24,874 nucleotides of DNA. It comes from Limnohabitans sp. (GTDB lineage Bacteria > Pseudomonadota > Gammaproteobacteria > Burkholderiales > Burkholderiaceae_C). Shown one piece after another: positions 1 through 8,089 of this stretch. The notes under the pieces are model-generated. The model was not told the origin of the DNA and ran no database searches. It saw only the letters and a program-made list of their open reading frames with translations. The DNA lies in NCBI GenBank assembly GCA_030729445.1, contig JANQXJ010000116.1, positions 1 through 24,874 of the forward strand, written 5' to 3'. The stretch's first letter is position 1. Each line of letters starts with the position of its first letter. Made by a program: the position numbers and the translations under genes.

Positions 1-956
1 CCTTGCGGGAAGTTGTAGGTGCGGATGCGGTCCGAGCGGTCGCCGCTGCCGATCAGGCTTTTGCGCTCGGCCGCGTCTTTGGCGGCGCGTTCGGCCCGGT
101 CTTTTTCCTGGATGCGGGCCGTCAGCACCTTGAGGGCTTGGGCCTTGTTGCTGTGCTGGCTGCGGCCGTCTTGGCACTCGGCCACGATGCCGGTGGGCAA
201 GTGGGTGATGCGCACGGCCGAGTCGGTTTTGTTGATGTGCTGCCCGCCCGCGCCGCTGGCGCGGTAGGTGTCGATGCGCAGGTCCGACGGATTGATCTTG
301 ATCGCCTCGGCCTCGTCCGGCTCGGCCAGCACCGCCACGGTGCAGGCGCTGGTGTGGATGCGGCCTTGGGTTTCGGTGGCGGGCACGCGCTGCACCCTGT
401 GGCCACCGGATTCGAACTTGAGTGCACCATACACGCCATCGCCCGATGTGCTGCCGTCGATGCGCACCACGACTTCTTTGTAGCCGCCCAGCTCGCTCAC
501 CGATTCCGACACGATCTCGCACCGCCAGCCCTGGCTTTCAGCGTAGCGCGTGTACATCCGCAGCAAGTCGCCTGCGAACAGGGCCGACTCGTCGCCCCCA
601 GTGCCGGCCCGGATTTCGACAAACGCCGGGCGGGCATCGTCCGGGTCTTTGGGCAACAGCATGCGCTGCAGCTCAGCCTCCAGACTTTCCAGCTCGGCGC
701 TGGCGCTGGCCGCTTCTTCTTCGGCCATCTCGCGCATGTCTTCCTCATCGAGCATGGCTTGTGCGGCGGCCAGGTCCGCGTTGCGCTGCTGAAAGCGGGC
801 AAAACGCGAGGCCACAGCGCTGACCTCGGCATGTTCGCGTGAGAGCTTCAGGAACTGCGTCATGTCGGCCATGATGTCTTCGCGGGACAGCAAAAAGTCC
901 AGCTCGGTCAAGCGCAGGGCGTAGCGTTCGAGTTGTTGGATGAGAAAAGGTTTCAT
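1..956 (-). CDS. prfA: Peptide chain release factor 1 (RF1), 3' end cut by window edge
   Basis: RF1 recognises UAA and UAG in the ribosomal A site and triggers peptidyl-tRNA hydrolysis in the cytoplasm. The minus-strand frame from the ATG at 956 begins MKPFLIQQLERYALRLTELD and stays open to base 1, giving 318 complete codons. RF1 is usually about 360 residues, so roughly the last 40 are missing. The codon-recognition tripeptide Pro-Ala-Thr is at residues 192-194, inside the family context RVPATETQGRIHTS. The catalytic GGQ motif has Gln at residue 239 (bases 240-242). Pro-Ala-Thr rather than the Ser-Pro-Phe of RF2, and no frameshift site, identify RF1. It lies 119 bases downstream of hemA on the same strand, the usual hemA-prfA order. 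Confidence 0.97.
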   Translation of the reverse strand, partial: MKPFLIQQLERYALRLTELDFLLSREDIMADMTQFLKLSREHAEVSAVASRFARFQQRNADLAAAQAMLDEEDMREMAEEEAASASAELESLEAELQRMLLPKDPDDARPAFVEIRAGTGGDESALFAGDLLRMYTRYAESQGWRCEIVSESVSELGGYKEVVVRIDGSTSGDGVYGALKFESGGHRVQRVPATETQGRIHTSACTVAVLAEPDEAEAIKINPSDLRIDTYRASGAGGQHINKTDSAVRITHLPTGIVAECQDGRSQHSNKAQALKVLTARIQEKDRAERAAKDAAERKSLIGSGDRSDRIRTYNFPQ

Positions 957-1075
957 GCGGGCGGGAACGGTTTAGGGCTTGGGTCGCGGCGCTGGCCCTG
1001 AGGCGGGGCAGACGCTGCAGGCAGCCGGGACAGAGAGGTTGTCGGTGCGCAAGCCCCGACCTTCTCAGTCAGCCG

Positions 1076-2347
1076 CTAACGCTCTTTGCGCAAGAAAACG
1101 CGCTGCACCGTTTGCATGGTCTGCTCGCGTTGTTCAGGGTCTGCCCCGCGCAGCTCGGCCAGAGCGCCGTGCAGCATCTTCTGGGTCAGGCCCTTGGACA
1201 AAGCCTCCATCACGGCAATGGGGTCGTCGCCCCGGGCCAGCAACTTACGGGCGCGGGCCAGTTCGGCTTCGCGCCAAGCGTCGGCCTGGTTTTGCAGTTG
1301 CTGGATCAGGGGCACGGCGCCGCGCTGGCCCATCCAGTGCATGAAGCTTTGCACGCCAGCATCGATGATGACCTCGGCTTCGGCCACGGCCGCTTGGCGG
1401 TGGGCCTGGCCGGTTTGCACCACGCTGGCCAGGTCGTCCACGGTATAGAGGTAGACGTCTTCCAGCGACTTGACTTCGGGTTCGATGTCACGCGGCACCG
1501 CCAGATCAACCATGAACATGGGGCGGTGTTTGCGTTTTTTCAGAGCCCGTTCGACCGCGCCCAAGCCAATCAGGGGCAAGGTGCTGGCGGTGCAACTGAT
1601 GACAGCGTCGAATTCGTGCAAGCGCTCGGGCAGGTCGGCCAGGGGCATGACATCGGCCCCAAAGCGGTGGGCCAGCAATTCGGCGCGGTCCAGGCTGCGG
1701 TTAGCGATCACCATGCCTTTGGGCTGCTTGGCTGCAAAGTGTGTGGCCACCAACTCGTTCATTTCACCCGCGCCGACAAACAGGATGCGGATGTCTTGCA
1801 GGTTTTCGAACAGCTGGCTGGCCAATCGTACCGAGGCGGCGGCCATGCTGATGGAGTGGGCCCCGATTTCGGTGGAGCTGCGCACTTCCTTGGCCACGGC
1901 AAAGCTGCGCTGGAAAAGTTGGTTCAGAGTGCTGCCCAGAGCACCCGCTTGTTCGGCGGCGCGCACGGCATCTTTGAGCTGACCCAGAATTTGGGCCTCG
2001 CCCAGCACCATGGAGTCGAGGCCGCTGGCCACACGGAAAGCATGGCGGGCGGCTTCGTTGCCTTCGAGCAAGTAGGTGTGGGCGTGCAGCTCCGTCGCGC
2101 TCACGCCACCGGTTTGGGCCAACCAACGCAGGGTGTCGTTGGTGGCGGCCTGCTCTGCAGCGCAATAAATTTCGGTGCGGTTGCAGGTCGACAAAATAGC
2201 CGCTTCGGGCTCTTGCGAAATGCGTTGGGACAGGTCACGGCGCAGGCCTTGCAGGGTGGGGACCAGTTTGTCCACGGCGAACGCAAACCGACCGCGCAGA
2301 TCCAGCGGTGCAGTGGTGTGGTTCAAACCCAGGGTCCATACAGGCAT
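1076..2347 (-). CDS. hemA: Glutamyl-tRNA reductase
   Basis: HemA reduces the glutamate on charged tRNA-Glu to glutamate-1-semialdehyde with NADPH, the first committed step of the C5 route to heme and other tetrapyrroles. The protein has the N-terminal catalytic domain with LGLNHTTAP near the start and the nucleophile in STCNRTEIYC (Cys55). A NADP-binding Rossmann motif, VGAGEMNELV, lies near residue 190, followed by a helical dimerisation domain with a Leu/Arg-rich C-terminus. Length is 423 residues, normal for the family. I chose ATG at 2347 because MPVWTLGLNHTTAP aligns with family N-termini. An in-frame ATG at 2356 and GTG at 2365 would add 3 or 6 residues, but they overlap the TATAAT box. 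prfA follows on the same strand. Confidence 0.96.
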   Translation of the reverse strand: MPVWTLGLNHTTAPLDLRGRFAFAVDKLVPTLQGLRRDLSQRISQEPEAAILSTCNRTEIYCAAEQAATNDTLRWLAQTGGVSATELHAHTYLLEGNEAARHAFRVASGLDSMVLGEAQILGQLKDAVRAAEQAGALGSTLNQLFQRSFAVAKEVRSSTEIGAHSISMAAASVRLASQLFENLQDIRILFVGAGEMNELVATHFAAKQPKGMVIANRSLDRAELLAHRFGADVMPLADLPERLHEFDAVISCTASTLPLIGLGAVERALKKRKHRPMFMVDLAVPRDIEPEVKSLEDVYLYTVDDLASVVQTGQAHRQAAVAEAEVIIDAGVQSFMHWMGQRGAVPLIQQLQNQADAWREAELARARKLLARGDDPIAVMEALSKGLTQKMLHGALAELRGADPEQREQTMQTVQRVFLRKER

Positions 2348-2354
2348 GAGGGGC

Positions 2355-2360
2355 ATTATA
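2355..2360 (-). promoter_or_regulatory. Candidate -10 box (TATAAT) just upstream of hemA
   Basis: A perfect TATAAT sits on the minus strand 7 bases before the hemA ATG at 2347. A TTGACA hexamer lies at 2370-2375 on the same strand, but only 9 bases away, too close for a normal -35/-10 pair. If TATAAT is the -10 box, transcription would begin at or next to the start codon and leave almost no leader. No Shine-Dalgarno sequence precedes 2347, which fits but does not prove a leaderless message. Confidence 0.4.
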
Positions 2361-2381
2361 GGCACGACCTGTCAACTTTGC

Positions 2382-2387
2382 TTGACA
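2382..2387 (+). promoter_or_regulatory. Candidate -35 box (TTGACA) for the small membrane protein gene
   Basis: A perfect TTGACA on the plus strand lies about 95 bases upstream of the gene at 2480, within the divergent region shared with hemA. No good -10 hexamer occurs 16-18 bases downstream, so promoter function is only suggested. Confidence 0.25.
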
Positions 2388-2432
2388 CAATCGGGGTGTG
2401 AAAAGTAGACGTGGTTTTGCATGCACAATTTC

Positions 2433-2444
2433 AGCTCCGGAGCT
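2433..2444. repeat. 12-base perfect palindrome in the hemA divergent region
   Basis: AGCTCCGGAGCT is its own reverse complement and lies in the 132-base gap between hemA and the small membrane protein gene, 36 bases upstream of the latter. It could be an operator half-site pair or a chance palindrome. No second copy was noticed nearby. Confidence 0.35.
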
Positions 2445-2479
2445 CTTGGGCGCGTCCGGAACCTTCGGAGTGATGCTTC

Positions 2480-2755
2480 ATGACGTTTTGGCAACTGGCT
2501 GTGCACCTCTTCAGTTTTGCACTGCCTGCTTTGGCAATGGCCTTGTTCATGCCTTTGGCCGGGCGCTGGGTCATGGGACCAAGCCGCACGGGCCTGAGCC
2601 GCCGCATGGGAGTGCAGGCCCTGAGCGGGCTGGTGGTGCTGGTGGGTGGGCTGCTGCTGCACGGGCAGGACGGCAAGATGAGCACATACATTGCCTTGGT
2701 GCTGGTGGCCGCGACGACCGAGTGGCTGATGCAGCGGGGCTGGGCCACCAAATAA
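2480..2755 (+). CDS. Small hydrophobic membrane protein, function unknown
   Basis: This 91-residue protein has three hydrophobic stretches, at about residues 5-28, 46-62 and 68-83, separated by short basic segments (GRWVMGPSR and RRMG), so it is probably an inner-membrane protein with two or three helices. I recognise no catalytic motif or named family; small proteins of this kind beside hemA occur in related Burkholderiales as conserved hypotheticals. The ATG at 2480 is preceded by GGAG about 10 bases upstream (2467-2470). It diverges from hemA and converges on the phosphodiesterase gene, from which it is separated by 62 bases. Base composition matches its neighbours. That it is a real gene rests on codon quality, the ribosome site and isolation from other ORFs. 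Confidence 0.7.
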   Translation: MTFWQLAVHLFSFALPALAMALFMPLAGRWVMGPSRTGLSRRMGVQALSGLVVLVGGLLLHGQDGKMSTYIALVLVAATTEWLMQRGWATK

Positions 2756-2817
2756 GACCGCCTTGAAGACCGTTCTGTGTGGGCCCTATGCCCCTTGTTT
2801 TTAAATGGTCCCTGGTT

Positions 2818-3567
2818 TTAACCCGGGCTGAACAGATCCACCCGGTCGGTGATGATGCCGTCGGTGCTCAGGGCCAGCAGGTGCTGTGCAGCCCAGTCGT
2901 CGTTGACGGTGTAGCTCAGACACCGCATGCCTGCGTTGTGGACTTGGGCCACGGTGGCCGCATCCCACAGCGCGTAGTTGGCCACCACGGCCACGCATTC
3001 GAGCTCTTGGGCTTTTTCAAACCATCCGGACCACAGCGTGTCGACCAGCAGGCCGCGAGGCAGCTCGGGTGCCGCAGCTTTTGCAGCCGCTAATGCATCG
3101 GGTTTGAATGAGGTCAACACTGGCGCAACGGCAGCACCCGCCCACAGGCGGGCGGCCAAGCGGGCCACGGCCTCGCCTGTGGCGTCTTCGGTGCCTGGCG
3201 TGGGTTTGATTTCAATGTTGAGCATGTGGTCGTTGGTGAGGCAAAACCGGGCCAGTGCTTCGAGTGTGGGCAGGGCCTCGCCCGCAAAGGTGCGCGAATG
3301 CCAGCTGCCCGCATCCAGATGCGACAGCGCATGCCAAGGCAGATCGCCGCCAATGCCTTGACCGTTGGTGGTGCGCTCCAGCGTGGCGTCGTGCATCAAG
3401 AACACTACGCCGTCGGCGCTGAGTTTGGCGTCGCACTCGAACATGCGGTAGCCGAAAGAGGCACCCAGCCGGAAGGCGGCCAGTGTGTTTTCTGGGGCGA
3501 GCTTGCCTGCCCCCCGGTGCGCGATCCAGCGCGGGTAGGGCCAAGGTTGGAATGTTTGCAGCAACAT
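2818..3567 (-). CDS. ugpQ: Glycerophosphodiester phosphodiesterase, cytoplasmic UgpQ-like
   Basis: GDPD enzymes hydrolyse deacylated phospholipids (glycerophosphodiesters) to sn-glycerol 3-phosphate and an alcohol, using a divalent metal. The 249-residue protein carries the family signature: His17-Arg18, Glu26-Asn27 (HRGAGKLAPENT), Glu44-x-Asp46 and His59-Asp60 (MHDATLERTTNG). A further IEIKPTPG strand follows and the barrel ends with GIITDRVDLF. There is no signal peptide, so it should be cytoplasmic like UgpQ rather than periplasmic like GlpQ. ATG at 3567 is chosen because the conserved domain begins about 13 residues later. The frame is open further upstream, and no clear Shine-Dalgarno precedes 3567, so the start is not certain. 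Its 172-base divergent gap with the next gene should hold both promoters. No ugpBAEC transporter is adjacent. Confidence 0.88.
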   Translation of the reverse strand: MLLQTFQPWPYPRWIAHRGAGKLAPENTLAAFRLGASFGYRMFECDAKLSADGVVFLMHDATLERTTNGQGIGGDLPWHALSHLDAGSWHSRTFAGEALPTLEALARFCLTNDHMLNIEIKPTPGTEDATGEAVARLAARLWAGAAVAPVLTSFKPDALAAAKAAAPELPRGLLVDTLWSGWFEKAQELECVAVVANYALWDAATVAQVHNAGMRCLSYTVNDDWAAQHLLALSTDGIITDRVDLFSPG

Positions 3568-3676
3568 ATTAGTAGCAGCATAAAACAAGCAAAAATCACC
3601 ATGTGTCAGTTCAGTCAGGTGCCCCCACCCCCGGCGCGTGTTTGTTGCACTGCGGTAACATTCAGCCTCAGCCGGT

Positions 3677-3682
3677 TTGACA
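3677..3682 (+). promoter_or_regulatory. Candidate -35 box upstream of the large oxidoreductase gene
   Basis: TTGACA occurs 58 bases before the ATG at 3740, in the gap divergent from the phosphodiesterase gene. The sequence 16-18 bases downstream is GC-rich and offers no convincing -10 hexamer, so this is a weak call. Confidence 0.2.
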
Positions 3683-3739
3683 TTGGTTTCGGGTCTGGCT
3701 GACAGCGTCTTCAGCGACGCCTTTGATTGCGCCACCCCC

Positions 3740-6700
3740 ATGAATGCTCCCACCACGCTCCAACTTTTGATGCAGGCTGACGCAGACGCGCCGCGCTTGC
3801 GCGAGATTCCTTACAACTACACCAGTTTTTCAGACCGTGAAATCGTGCTGCGTTTGCTGGGTGAGTCGGCTTGGGATCTGCTGAACCAGCTCAGACAAGA
3901 GCGCGGCACGGGCCGATCAGCTCGGATGTTGTACGAAGTGCTGGGTGACATCTGGGTGGTCGAGCGCAACCCCTATTTGCAGGACGACCTGCTGGACAAC
4001 CCGGCCCGCCGCAAATTGCTGGTCGAAGCCTTGCAGCACCGCCTGGGCGAAGTGCAAAAGCGCCGCACCCCCGAGGCCGACACGGCCCGCGATGCCTTGG
4101 TGGGCCAATTGCTGGCCATGGCCACACAGGCCGTGACGCAGTTCAGTGAACGCTTCACCCGCATGGCCAAGCTGCGCAGCCAGGTGCAAAAGACCTTGGG
4201 CCGCCTGACGGCCAAGGACAACATCAAGTTCGATGGTCTCTCGCGCGTGAGCCATGTGACCGATGCGACCGACTGGCGCGTGGAATACCCCTTTGTGGTG
4301 CTGACGCCTGACTCTGAGGTCGAAATGGCTGGGCTGGTCAAAGGCTGTATCGACCTGGGCTTGACCATCGTCCCACGCGGCGGCGGCACGGGTTACACCG
4401 GCGGCGCTATTCCCTTGACCTGGAAGAGCGCGGTCATCAACACCGAAAAGCTCGAAGCCATGACCGAGGTCGAGATGGTCGACCTGCCCGGTATTGCCCA
4501 CAAAATTCCGACCATCTACACCGAAGCCGGTGTGGTGACCCAGCGTGTGGCCGATGCGGCCGAGCGCGGCGGATTTGTATTTGCGGTGGACCCAACTTCG
4601 GCCGAAGCCAGCTGCGTGGGCGGCAACATCGCCATGAACGCGGGTGGCAAAAAAGCGGTGTTGTGGGGCACGGCGCTCGACAACCTGGCCAGCTGGCGCA
4701 TGGTCACGCCCGACGCCGAATGGCTGGATGTGGTGCGCATGGACCACAACATGGGCAAGATCCACGATGCCGAGGTCGCCACTTTTGAGCTGCGTTACTT
4801 CAAGGCCGACGGCAAAACCCCGATCCGCACCGAAACCTTGGTGATCCCGGGCAAGACTTTCCGCAAGGAAGGCCTGGGCAAGGACGTGACCGACAAGTTT
4901 TTGAGCGGCCTGCCCGGCGTGCAAAAAGAAGGCTGCGATGGCCTGATCACCAGCGCCCGTTGGGTCGTGCACCGCATGCCCACCCACACCCGCACCGTGT
5001 GCATGGAGTTCTTTGGCCACGCCCGCGAGGCCGTGCCCAGCATCGTCGAGATCAAAGACTTCATGTTTGCCGAGCAAAAGCGCACCGGCACCGTGATGGC
5101 GGGTCTGGAGCACCTGGACGACCGTTATTTGCGCGCCGTGGGTTACTCCACCAAGAGCAAGCGCGGCGGTTTCCCCAAGATGGTGCTGATCGGTGACATT
5201 GCGGGCGACAACGCCGACGATGTGGCCAAGGCGACCAGCGAGATCGTGCGCATCGCCAATTCGCGCAGCGGCGAAGGCTTCATCGCCATCAGCCCCGAGG
5301 CGCGCAAAAAGTTCTGGCACGACCGCAAAAAGACGGCGGCTATTTCGCGCCACACCAACGCCTTTAAAGTCAACGAAGACGTGGTCATTCCGTTGCCGCG
5401 CATGGCCGAGTACACCGACGGCATCGAGCGCATCAACATCGAGCTGAGCCTGCGCAACAAGCTGCAGTTTTGCCGTGAGTTGGAAGATTTTCTGCAAAAG
5501 GGCAACCTGCCCCTGGGCAAGCAAGACGACGCCAGCGACATCCCGTCGGCCGAGTTGCTGGAAGACCGTGTGGCGCAAGCCTTGGCGGTGGTGCGCGAGG
5601 TGCAGGCCCAATGGCAAGGCTGGTTGAATGATGTGGACGCGCTGTTTCCTCAGCTGCAAGAGCACAGCCTGCGGGCCAGCTGGAAGACACAAATCCGCCC
5701 GGCGTTCCAGAACATCTTCTCCGGCTCAGCTTTCCTGCCGATCCTGACCGAAGTCACGGCCATTCACCAGCGCGTGCTCAAAGGCCGCGTGTGGGTGGCG
5801 CTGCACATGCACGCCGGTGACGGCAATGTGCACACCAACATCCCGGTCAACTCCGACAACTACGAGATGCTGCAGACCGCGCACGAAGCGGTGGCCCGCA
5901 TCATGGTTTTGGCCCGCAGCCTGGACGGCGTGATCTCGGGCGAACACGGCATTGGCATCACCAAGCTGGAGTTTTTGACCGACGCCGAGTTGGCCAACTT
6001 CACCGCCTACAAAGCGAAAGTGGACCCCGAAGGGCGCTTCAACAAAGGCAAGCTGCTGCGTGGCGCGGCCCTGACGGGCTTGGGCGACGACGTGCACGCC
6101 GCTGACTTGACGCACGCCTACACCCCCAGCTTTGGCCTGATGGGCCACGAGTCGCTGATCATGCAGCAGTCGGACATTGGCGAGATTGCTGCCAGCGTGA
6201 AAGACTGCCTGCGCTGCGGCAAGTGCAAGCCCGTGTGCGCCACGCATGTGCCGCGTGCCAATTTGCTCTACAGCCCGCGCAACAAAATATTGGCAACTTC
6301 TTTGCTGGTCGAGGCGTTCTTGTACGAAGAGCAAACCCGCCGGGGCATCTCGATCAAGCATTGGCAGGAATTTGAAGATGTGGCAGACCACTGCACCGTC
6401 TGCCACAAGTGCCTGTCACCTTGCCCGGTCAACATCGATTTTGGTGAAGTGTCCATGAACATGCGCAATCTGCTGCGCAAGATGGGGCAAAAAAGCTTCC
6501 GTCCCGGCAACGCAGCGGCCATGTTCATGCTCAACGCCACCAACCCCGAGACCATCAAGCTCGCGCGTGCCGCCATGGTGGGCGTGGGCATGCGTGCGCA
6601 GCGCTTTGTGGCTGGTTTGCTCAAGGGCGTGGCCCGCAAGCAAACAAGCGCACCGCCCGCCTCGGTGGGCAATGCGCCCATCAAAGAGCAGGTGATCCAC

Positions 6701-7618
6701 TTCATCAACAAAAAAATGCCGGGCAACTTGCCCAAGAAAACCGCGCGGGCTTTGCTGGACATCGAAGACAACGACTACGTGCCCATCATCCGCGACCCGA
6801 AGGCCACCACTTCCGAGTCAGAAGCGGTGTTTTACTTCCCCGGTTGTGGCTCGGAGCGACTGTTCAGCCAAGTGGGTCTGGCCACCCAAGCCATGCTCTG
6901 GCATGTGGGTGTGCAGACCGTGTTGCCGCCGGGCTACTTGTGCTGCGGTTACCCGCAAAAGGGATCGGGCCAGTTTGACAAGGCCGAGAAGATCATCACC
7001 GACAACCGCGTGCTGTTCCACCGCGTGGCCAACACGCTCAACTACCTGGACATCAAGACCGTGGTGGTGAGCTGCGGCACCTGTTATGACCAGCTGCAGG
7101 GCTACCAGTTCGACAAGATTTTCCCCGGCTGCCGCATCATCGACATCCACGAGTTCCTGCTTGAAAAAGGCATGAAGCTTGACGCGGGCGGCGCCTACCT
7201 GTACCACGACCCTTGCCACAGCCCCATGAAGCAGCAAGAGCCCATGAAGACCGTGAAGGCCTTGATGGGTGACAACGTGCTGGAGAGCAAACGCTGCTGC
7301 GGCGAATCGGGCACGTTGGGTGTGACGCGTCCGGACATCTCGACCCAGGTGCGCTTTCGCAAGGAAGAAGAGCTGCTCAAAGGCGAAGCCGCTTTGCGAA
7401 GCAGTGGTGCGCTGGCGCCTCAGGCTAACGTGAAAATCCTGACCAGTTGCCCCAGCTGCCTGCAAGGCTTGTCCCGCTTTGGCGACGACATGAAAAACGG
7501 CCTGCTCGAAGCCGACTACATCGTGGTCGAAATGGCCAAGCACATCTTGGGCGAAGAATGGATGCCCGAGTACGTGAGTGCGGCCAATGCGGGCGGCATT
7601 GAGCGCGTGCTGGTGTAA
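3740..7618 (+). CDS. Large FAD-linked oxidoreductase with two 4Fe-4S sites and CCG domains (DUF3683 type)
   Basis: A 1292-residue flavo-iron-sulfur protein. In order: an N-terminal region of about 150 residues matching my recollection of DUF3683; a PCMH-type FAD-binding domain around residues 180-360 with VPRGGGTGYTGGAIPL near residue 211; an FAD-oxidase C-terminal domain with HMHAGDGNVHTNIPV and ISGEHGIGITK. Two 4Fe-4S motifs follow, CxxCxxCxxxC at Cys823-Cys833 and Cys885-Cys895. Then come two CCG-type cysteine modules, from about residue 1035 (PGCGSERLF, CCGYPQKGSG, CGTC) and about 1156 (HDPCHSP, CCGESG, CPSC). This is the layout of glycolate/D-lactate dehydrogenase-like GlcD plus GlcF fused into one chain, longer than E. 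coli YdiJ. It probably oxidises a 2-hydroxyacid and passes electrons to quinone; the substrate is unknown. ATG at 3740 is preferred over an in-frame start at 3677. It reads toward the quinone-biosynthesis cluster. Confidence 0.9.
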   Translation: MNAPTTLQLLMQADADAPRLREIPYNYTSFSDREIVLRLLGESAWDLLNQLRQERGTGRSARMLYEVLGDIWVVERNPYLQDDLLDNPARRKLLVEALQHRLGEVQKRRTPEADTARDALVGQLLAMATQAVTQFSERFTRMAKLRSQVQKTLGRLTAKDNIKFDGLSRVSHVTDATDWRVEYPFVVLTPDSEVEMAGLVKGCIDLGLTIVPRGGGTGYTGGAIPLTWKSAVINTEKLEAMTEVEMVDLPGIAHKIPTIYTEAGVVTQRVADAAERGGFVFAVDPTSAEASCVGGNIAMNAGGKKAVLWGTALDNLASWRMVTPDAEWLDVVRMDHNMGKIHDAEVATFELRYFKADGKTPIRTETLVIPGKTFRKEGLGKDVTDKFLSGLPGVQKEGCDGLITSARWVVHRMPTHTRTVCMEFFGHAREAVPSIVEIKDFMFAEQKRTGTVMAGLEHLDDRYLRAVGYSTKSKRGGFPKMVLIGDIAGDNADDVAKATSEIVRIANSRSGEGFIAISPEARKKFWHDRKKTAAISRHTNAFKVNEDVVIPLPRMAEYTDGIERINIELSLRNKLQFCRELEDFLQKGNLPLGKQDDASDIPSAELLEDRVAQALAVVREVQAQWQGWLNDVDALFPQLQEHSLRASWKTQIRPAFQNIFSGSAFLPILTEVTAIHQRVLKGRVWVALHMHAGDGNVHTNIPVNSDNYEMLQTAHEAVARIMVLARSLDGVISGEHGIGITKLEFLTDAELANFTAYKAKVDPEGRFNKGKLLRGAALTGLGDDVHAADLTHAYTPSFGLMGHESLIMQQSDIGEIAASVKDCLRCGKCKPVCATHVPRANLLYSPRNKILATSLLVEAFLYEEQTRRGISIKHWQEFEDVADHCTVCHKCLSPCPVNIDFGEVSMNMRNLLRKMGQKSFRPGNAAAMFMLNATNPETIKLARAAMVGVGMRAQRFVAGLLKGVARKQTSAPPASVGNAPIKEQVIHFINKKMPGNLPKKTARALLDIEDNDYVPIIRDPKATTSESEAVFYFPGCGSERLFSQVGLATQAMLWHVGVQTVLPPGYLCCGYPQKGSGQFDKAEKIITDNRVLFHRVANTLNYLDIKTVVVSCGTCYDQLQGYQFDKIFPGCRIIDIHEFLLEKGMKLDAGGAYLYHDPCHSPMKQQEPMKTVKALMGDNVLESKRCCGESGTLGVTRPDISTQVRFRKEEELLKGEAALRSSGALAPQANVKILTSCPSCLQGLSRFGDDMKNGLLEADYIVVEMAKHILGEEWMPEYVSAANAGGIERVLV

Positions 7619-7659
7619 GCCCAGCGCGCAACCCGACAGCAAGATTTGGAAAGCAAAAG

Positions 7660-8079
7660 ATGGCCGGATTGAAAAAAGACATGCCCCACCCCGAGTCGCT
7701 GACCCTGCACGGTCAAACCCGGGTGCTGGAGATCGGGTTTTCTGATGGGGCGCATTTTCGCATTCCATTTGAGCTGATGCGCGTGTACTCGCCCTCGGCC
7801 GAGGTGCAAGGCCACGGCCCGGGCCAAGAAGTGCTGCAAACCGGCAAGCGCGAGGTCGGCATTGCCGAGATTGAGCCTGTGGGCAATTACGCCGTGAAAC
7901 CCACCTTCACCGATGGTCACGAGTCCGGTCTGTTCACTTGGGAGTACCTTTACTTTCTGGGCGACCAGGAAGCGGCTCTCTGGAAACAGTACGAAGACCG
8001 CCTGCAAGCGGCGGGCATGAGCCGCGATGCACCCATGGTCGAAGCCGCTGCGGGCGGCAGCTGCGGTCACAAGCATTGA
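7660..8079 (+). CDS. DUF971 / gamma-butyrobetaine hydroxylase-like N-terminal domain protein
   Basis: The 139-residue protein has the DUF971 fold: LTLHGQTRVLEIGFSDGAHF, then RIPFELMRVYSPSAEVQG, then EPVGNYAVKPTFTDGHESGLFTWEYL. This domain is found alone in many proteobacteria and at the N-terminus of gamma-butyrobetaine hydroxylases. The stand-alone form lacks the oxygenase part, so hydroxylase activity should not be assumed; roles in Fe-S or metal handling have been proposed for the domain in general. The C-terminus ends GGSCGHKH (Cys135, His137, His139), a possible metal-binding tail. ATG at 7660 has GGAAAG about 8 bases upstream. It lies 41 bases after the large oxidoreductase and 10 bases before ubiE, so it is probably co-transcribed with ubiE. 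Confidence 0.9.
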   Translation: MAGLKKDMPHPESLTLHGQTRVLEIGFSDGAHFRIPFELMRVYSPSAEVQGHGPGQEVLQTGKREVGIAEIEPVGNYAVKPTFTDGHESGLFTWEYLYFLGDQEAALWKQYEDRLQAAGMSRDAPMVEAAAGGSCGHKH

Positions 8080-8089
8080 GAAAGTTGTC

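Noticed and set aside
1112..2401. 429-codon plus-strand ORF opposite hemA
   Set aside because: It mirrors hemA on the other strand; the sequence is rich in Gly, His and Gln from reverse-complemented high-GC codons and has no recognisable motif.
3917..5692. 591-codon minus-strand ORF inside the large oxidoreductase gene
   Set aside because: Antisense shadow of a strongly supported gene, with His/Gly-rich low-complexity content and no family match.
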